DNA of 64,000 bases from Kitasatospora sp. GAS204B (GTDB taxonomy: Bacteria; Actinomycetota; Actinomycetes; Streptomycetales; Streptomycetaceae), in NCBI RefSeq assembly GCF_029892155.1, contig NZ_JARZAG010000006.1, positions 186,001 to 250,000 on the forward strand. Direction: 5' to 3'. The notes beneath the pieces are model-generated. The model was not told the DNA's origin, ran no database searches, and saw nothing but the letters and a program-made list of their open reading frames with translations. Both the position numbers and the translations under genes were made by a program. The first letter of the stretch is position 1, and every line of letters starts with the position of its first letter. Positions 60,049 to 64,000 of this stretch are shown piece after piece.

Positions 60049-60678
60049 ATGACCGCTATGGACGTCGAAACGTTGGTACGCACCCGCCGCGCCCTGCACG
60101 CCGTGGCCGAGCTGGTCCTGGCCGGGCCGCAGTTCCGAGCCAGCGGCACGATCAGGCTGCGCGCGTCCCTCGGCGGCTTCGCCACCCGGGCGGAGCCGCA
60201 CGGGCAGGTCGTGGCGGCGGAACTGGTGGCGTCCGGACAGCGCCTCTTCCTGGAGCGGACCACCTGCGCCGCTCTCGCGGCCGCGGTCGGGGTCACGGCC
60301 GGTGCGCCCGCCGGGCTCTACCAGGACGGGTCGGGTGTCGGCCCCGAGGACGTGATCGAAGCCGACCCGCAGGCCGCCCACCTGATCGCACAGGCTTTCG
60401 CGGTCGGCGACGCCGCACTTCGCCGGATGTTCGACGGGGCGGATCCGGTCATCTGGCCCGAGCACTTCGACCTCTCCGTGACCGTGGACGCGGTCGACTT
60501 CGGGGTCTCTCCCGGGGACGGCTTTCAGGCCGAGCCGTACGCGTACGTCGGCCCGCAAGCCCGGCAGCAGGGGCGGTTCTGGAACGCGCCGTTCGGCGCG
60601 GCGGCCACGATCCGCGAACTCGGCGGCGTGGACGGCCTGCTGGCCTTCTTCGAGCGGGGCCGCCGGTTGGCGGCTTGA
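60049..60678 (+). CDS. Conserved actinobacterial hypothetical protein
   Basis: A 209-residue protein of a family common in streptomycetes but without known function. The C-terminal half has the recognisable block PVIWPEHFDLSVTVDAVD followed by EPYAYVGP and FWNAPFGAA. The N-terminus is helical (VETLVRTRRALHAVAELVL). No signal peptide. The start is ATG 60049 or 60058. Its stop lies seven bases from the convergent LysR gene end. Confidence 0.75.
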   Translation: MTAMDVETLVRTRRALHAVAELVLAGPQFRASGTIRLRASLGGFATRAEPHGQVVAAELVASGQRLFLERTTCAALAAAVGVTAGAPAGLYQDGSGVGPEDVIEADPQAAHLIAQAFAVGDAALRRMFDGADPVIWPEHFDLSVTVDAVDFGVSPGDGFQAEPYAYVGPQARQQGRFWNAPFGAAATIRELGGVDGLLAFFERGRRLAA

Positions 60679-60684
60679 TCACGG

Positions 60685-61620
60685 TCAGCGCGGAAGCACC
60701 CAGTCCGGCACCCAGGTGCCGGCGGCGTCGTGGCCGGTCGCTGCGGCGGCGAGGTGGGCGCGGAGGGTGGCCAGCGCGGAGTGGGGGTTGTCGCGGTGCC
60801 AGAGGAGCGAGTGCGGGTAGACCGGCGTCGGGTCGGTCACCGGGATCCGGCGCAGGCCGTGGTCGTCGGGCCAGACGAGTCTGGATTTCCCGCCCATGAA
60901 GGTGGCCAGGGCCGGCGTGTCGGCGATGGTGTCGAGGAGCGCGTCGGAGCCGAAGTTGGGGCCGGTCGCCTCGATGGTGAGGCCGAACTCGGCGACGAGG
61001 TCGTCGTAGTAGGCGGCCCACTCGGTACCGGGGACGATGCCGGGCATCCAGATCCGGTGCCCGACGAGCTGAGCGAGGGTCACCGACCGGGCGCCCGCCA
61101 GCGCGTGGGCGGGGCCGGTGAGGAGCTGGAGCGGCTCGTCGAGCACCCGGACGGACTCGATGTCCTCGGGAAGGGGCCGGCCGGGCGCGGCGACGGCGCG
61201 GAAGGACGCGTCGATGGCACCGGACCGGATGGCGGCGACGGCCGTCTCGACGTCGAACAGCATCAGCACGTCGAGCTCGATGTCGGGGTGCGCGCGGTGG
61301 AAGCCGCGCATCAGGCCCGACTGCGCGCTGCGCGAGGCGATCACGTCGACGCGCAGCGGACGGCGGCCGGTGCGCACGGACGCGACCGCGCGCTCGGCGA
61401 CGCGCAGCAGCTCGCGCGCGTGGGGCAGGAACGCCTGCCCGTCGATGGTGAGTTCGGCGCCGCGCGCGGTGCGGGTGAACAGCCGCACGCCCAGGCTTCG
61501 CTCCAGCGTGGCGATGCGCTTGGAGACGGCCTGCTGGGTGACCGCCAGCTCGGCGGCGGCCTCCTGGAACTGCCCCGCTTCGGCGGCGGCGACGAAGGTC
61601 CGGACGGTGTCGAGGTCCAT
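60685..61620 (-). CDS. LysR-family transcriptional regulator
   Basis: A 311-residue LTTR with a canonical N-terminal winged helix (DTVRTFVAAAEAGQFQEAAA, then AVTQQAVSKRIATLERSLG) and a periplasmic-binding-like effector domain from about residue 90. The spacing to xylB is only 44 bases and both are on the minus strand, so it may be co-transcribed with or regulate the kinase, although LTTRs usually regulate a divergent gene. Effector unknown. Confidence 0.9.
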   Translation of the reverse strand: MDLDTVRTFVAAAEAGQFQEAAAELAVTQQAVSKRIATLERSLGVRLFTRTARGAELTIDGQAFLPHARELLRVAERAVASVRTGRRPLRVDVIASRSAQSGLMRGFHRAHPDIELDVLMLFDVETAVAAIRSGAIDASFRAVAAPGRPLPEDIESVRVLDEPLQLLTGPAHALAGARSVTLAQLVGHRIWMPGIVPGTEWAAYYDDLVAEFGLTIEATGPNFGSDALLDTIADTPALATFMGGKSRLVWPDDHGLRRIPVTDPTPVYPHSLLWHRDNPHSALATLRAHLAAAATGHDAAGTWVPDWVLPR

Positions 61621-61664
61621 GCCGACACCCTAGGTCCTGTCGGTCGAGGCAGCTGCGACCGCTG

Positions 61665-63110
61665 TCACCGCCCGTCCGTCCTGGCCGCCGTTCCTGGGGC
61701 TCCTTGCAGCGCCCCGGCCCGGCGCAGCGTATCCGTGATCCGATGCAGCGTGTCGTCGTCCCGGGCAACCGCCTCCAGCACCGGTCCCTCGGCGGTGCGC
61801 CAGCGGCGGGCGACGCTGTCGGCGGGCTCGCCGGTGAGCAGGGCGGCGGCCTGGGCGGCCGCGCCGAGGGCGACCAGATCGCCGGCGGCGGGGATCTGGA
61901 CCGGTCGACCGGAGAGTCGCCGTACGGTCTGCTGCCAGGCGCGGCCGCGCGCGCCGCCGCCGATCAGCAGCAGGGGTCGGTCCGGGGCCGGGTCCTCGCC
62001 GCCGGCGCGCAGGACGTCGTCGAGGGCGGTGAGCAGGGCGTGGGCGGCGCCGTCGTAGGTGGCCTGGAGCAGCTGGCCGGCCGTGGTGTCGTGGCGCAGG
62101 CCGTGGATCAGGCCGGACGCGAACGGGAGGTCCGGCGTGCGCTCCCCGTCGAGATAGGGGAGCAGCACGGCAGCGCCGCCGGGCTCGACGGCCTCGCGGT
62201 CGCGTCCGAGGAGTTCGGCGAGGCGGTCGACGGCGAGGGTGCAGTTGAGCGTGCAGGCCAGTGGCAGCCAGTCGCCGAGCGCGTCGGCGAACCCGGCGAC
62301 GGTCCCGCTCGGATCGGCGGGTCGGGTGCGGCCGACGGCGTAGACGGTGCCGGAGGTGCCGAGGCTGAGCACGGGCTGCCCGGGCGCCAGGCCCAGGCCG
62401 AGGGCGGCGGCCATGTTGTCGCCGGTTCCGGTCGCCACCAGCGCGCCGGCGCGCACTGGCAGTCCGGGGCGGACGGTGCCGGCCGCGCTGCCCGGGTCGA
62501 GCACCCGTGGCAGCAGTGCCGGGTCGAGGTCGAGGTGGTCGAGGATCTCCCGGTCGTATCCGCCCGGGCCCCACCAGCCGGTGCCGGAGGCGTCGCCGCG
62601 GTCGGTGGTGGCCTCGCCGGTCAGACGCTCCGTCAGGAAGTCGTGGGGGAGCCTGACGGCGGCCGTGCGAGCGGCGGCCTGTGGCTCGTTGGCGCGCAGC
62701 CAGGCCCACTTGGCGGCGGTGAAGGCGGCGGTCGGGACGCTGCCGGTGCGACGGGAGATCTCCAGTGTGCTATAGCAAGCAGCAAGTTCCGCCGCCTGGG
62801 GCGCAGAGCGCACGTCGTTCCAGAGCAGCGCGGGGCGGATCGGCCTCCCGGCGGCGTCCAGGGTGACCAGCCCGTGCTGCTGGCCGGCGACCGAGACCGC
62901 GGCCGCGCGGTCGGCCCAGCCGGTCCGCCCGACGGCCTCGCCGAACGCCTGCCACCACTGCTCCGGGTCGCTCTCGCGCCCGGCACCCGTGCTGACGGTG
63001 TGTCCGGCCCGCCCCTGGCCCAGCACGGCGCCGGTGTCGGCGTCCACGGCGAGCGCTTTGGTGGACTGCGTCGAGCTGTCCACACCGATCACGACGCGCT
63101 GCGAGGCCAT
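61665..63110 (-). CDS. xylB: Xylulokinase (FGGY family)
   Basis: A 481-residue FGGY sugar kinase that phosphorylates D-xylulose to xylulose 5-phosphate for the pentose phosphate pathway. The first ATPase motif GVDSSTQSTKALAVD is at residue 9. The xylulokinase-typical VAGQQHGLVTLD with LWNDVRS, the ATP-binding GTSGTVYAV and the GGGARGRAWQQ segment follow. Length is normal. Its promoter lies in the 540-base upstream gap. No xylose isomerase is in the window, so the xylA partner must be elsewhere or upstream. Confidence 0.9.
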   Translation of the reverse strand: MASQRVVIGVDSSTQSTKALAVDADTGAVLGQGRAGHTVSTGAGRESDPEQWWQAFGEAVGRTGWADRAAAVSVAGQQHGLVTLDAAGRPIRPALLWNDVRSAPQAAELAACYSTLEISRRTGSVPTAAFTAAKWAWLRANEPQAAARTAAVRLPHDFLTERLTGEATTDRGDASGTGWWGPGGYDREILDHLDLDPALLPRVLDPGSAAGTVRPGLPVRAGALVATGTGDNMAAALGLGLAPGQPVLSLGTSGTVYAVGRTRPADPSGTVAGFADALGDWLPLACTLNCTLAVDRLAELLGRDREAVEPGGAAVLLPYLDGERTPDLPFASGLIHGLRHDTTAGQLLQATYDGAAHALLTALDDVLRAGGEDPAPDRPLLLIGGGARGRAWQQTVRRLSGRPVQIPAAGDLVALGAAAQAAALLTGEPADSVARRWRTAEGPVLEAVARDDDTLHRITDTLRRAGALQGAPGTAARTDGR

Positions 63111-63652
63111 CTGCCGCTCCTGCCGCTCCGACGGGCCGGGCCGAGGGGTTTCGTCCGGTGCTTCGGCACACTAATTGGTCTTTCGCCATGACGAACAGCC
63201 AACGGCAGTGAAACCGGAGCCGTCCCATGGCCCGTGCCCCTTCGACGTCGAGCCGGGCGGGCCCCTGCGCGAGCCGGTGTCCCCACGGCGGGTCGTGAGA
63301 CGCAACGTCAACTCTTCGGTCCCGGGATCGAAGGCCTGTCAAGTGTCGCATCTACCAGGTCAGATCGACAGAATCGACCGCAGATGCCACCCCCGCGACC
63401 CTGTCACGGTCCGCATCCGTGACCCATGATGAGGGCGGCGAGGCGGCGGTCCAACATCCTGGTCCGTCACGCTGCCGGGAGCCGGCATCCGCGTCGACCA
63501 ACAGACCCGTGACGGCTGCTCGGTACACGGCTGCTCGGTCCACGCCTGCTCGCTCCACGGCTGCTCGGTCCACGGAAGACGATCCCGGATGCCGCATCCA
63601 AGAGCGCCGCCAGGCCGCGTTCGTCGCCCCGGAATCAACAAGGGAGAATTCG
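63111..63652. other. Divergent intergenic region with tandem repeats
   Basis: 542 bases between xylB (minus) and a secreted protein gene (plus). The left part should hold the xylB promoter (AT-rich CACTAATTGG at 63169). The right part holds a 15-bp tandem repeat and a ribosome binding site. No gene was recognised. Confidence 0.5.
63512..63571. repeat. Intergenic tandem repeat (four 15-bp units)
   Basis: Four units of the form ACGGCTGCTCGGTCC, two identical and two with one or two changes, located 80-140 bases upstream of the secreted protein start. Confidence 0.85.
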
Positions 63653-64000
63653 ATGGGAAAAAGATCTCTGCGGCGCTTCGGCGTAGGTTTCGGCGCAGGT
63701 AGGGCGCTGGTCATAGGTGCCGTACTGGCCGCCGTGGCGGTGCCAGGTGTCGCGCACGCCAACACCGTGAGCGTGACCGTGAAGACCCCCGGGGCCACCG
63801 CCGGCCCCAGCACCACCTTCTCCGAGATCTCGACCCACGCGGACTGCAGCAGCGGTCTCATCTCCGGCGGCGGCATCGACCAGGCCATCGGTACTGGTAT
63901 GACGTCCAACGGCAACCACGTGAACGGCACCGAGCCCAGCTCCGACGGCTCCACCGAGTACACCGGCTCGACCGGTGTGGTGGGCACCGACAACACCCAC
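63653..64000 (+). CDS. Secreted protein, 3'-truncated by window
   Basis: The first 116 codons of a secreted protein. A signal peptide is clear (KRSLRRFGVGFGAG, then ALVIGAVLAAVAVPGVAHA, cleavage before NTVS at about residue 36). The mature part is Ser/Thr/Gly-rich (STTFSEISTHADCSSGLISG, TEYTGSTGVVGTDNTH) with no recognised domain so far. The ATG has AAGGGAG six bases upstream. The frame is open to the window end. Confidence 0.75.
   Translation, partial: MGKRSLRRFGVGFGAGRALVIGAVLAAVAVPGVAHANTVSVTVKTPGATAGPSTTFSEISTHADCSSGLISGGGIDQAIGTGMTSNGNHVNGTEPSSDGSTEYTGSTGVVGTDNTH

Noticed and set aside
63512-63571. A CRISPR array
   Set aside because: Units are 15 bp, directly adjacent and without spacers; no cas genes are present.

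Overview
This is high-GC actinobacterial DNA, most likely from a Streptomycetaceae member (Streptomyces, Kitasatospora or a close relative). The signs are strong G/C third-position bias, frequent GTG starts, a SARP regulator, a class I lysyl-tRNA synthetase, a bL37 ribosomal peptide, an ECF42 sigma factor with its DGPF partner, and many secreted hydrolases. No rRNA, tRNA, CRISPR array or recognisable transposase was found. The start and end of the window both cut through genes.

Layout. (1) 1-4.6 kb: the edge of a biosynthetic cluster with a ketosynthase (cut by the window), a short-chain dehydrogenase, a wax-ester-synthase/condensation-type acyltransferase and a cytochrome P450. Next to it lies a small remnant of a second acyltransferase. 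(2) 5.6-15.9 kb: a seven-gene, translationally coupled phosphonate operon. It holds PEP mutase, phosphonopyruvate decarboxylase, a large FAD/NAD(P)-binding protein, a protein with fold-type-II PLP enzyme signatures, a Rossmann dehydrogenase-like protein, a molybdopterin oxidoreductase and an MFS exporter. The first two enzymes define C-P bond formation; the rest do not match a phosphonate pathway I know. (3) 16-33 kb: mostly chromosomal housekeeping and regulation. This includes divergent SARP and NB-ARC/TPR regulators, bL37, LysRS, a PIG-L deacetylase, a cytidine deaminase, a degenerate M48-like protein, a GbsR/MarR regulator with clear operators, a tandem SUKH-4 immunity protein, and DGPF-ECF42 with its likely promoter. 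(4) 33.5-44.4 kb: a five-gene cassette of very large uncharacterised beta-rich proteins (a DUF6603-like protein, a 744-aa protein and an 1147-aa protein). It ends in two tandem fibre-like paralogues with nearly identical N-termini and divergent, lower-GC C-terminal heads. (5) 44.4-64 kb: an AlkZ-type glycosylase, VOC, WYL and SRPBCC proteins, a polymorphic toxin with its immunity gene, a secreted esterase and a penicillin-binding-type serine hydrolase. A HTH-NACHT membrane protein follows, bracketed by inverted copies of a 32-bp site. Then come small membrane proteins, a GNAT pseudogene, a Tat-secreted NodB deacetylase, a LysR regulator, xylulokinase and a truncated secreted protein.

Two parts look most likely to be undescribed biology. 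One is the phosphonate operon with its PLP/FAD/molybdenum tailoring set. The other is the DUF6603-type cassette with head-swapped fibre-like paralogues. Functions beyond family level are inference throughout; no database search was possible.
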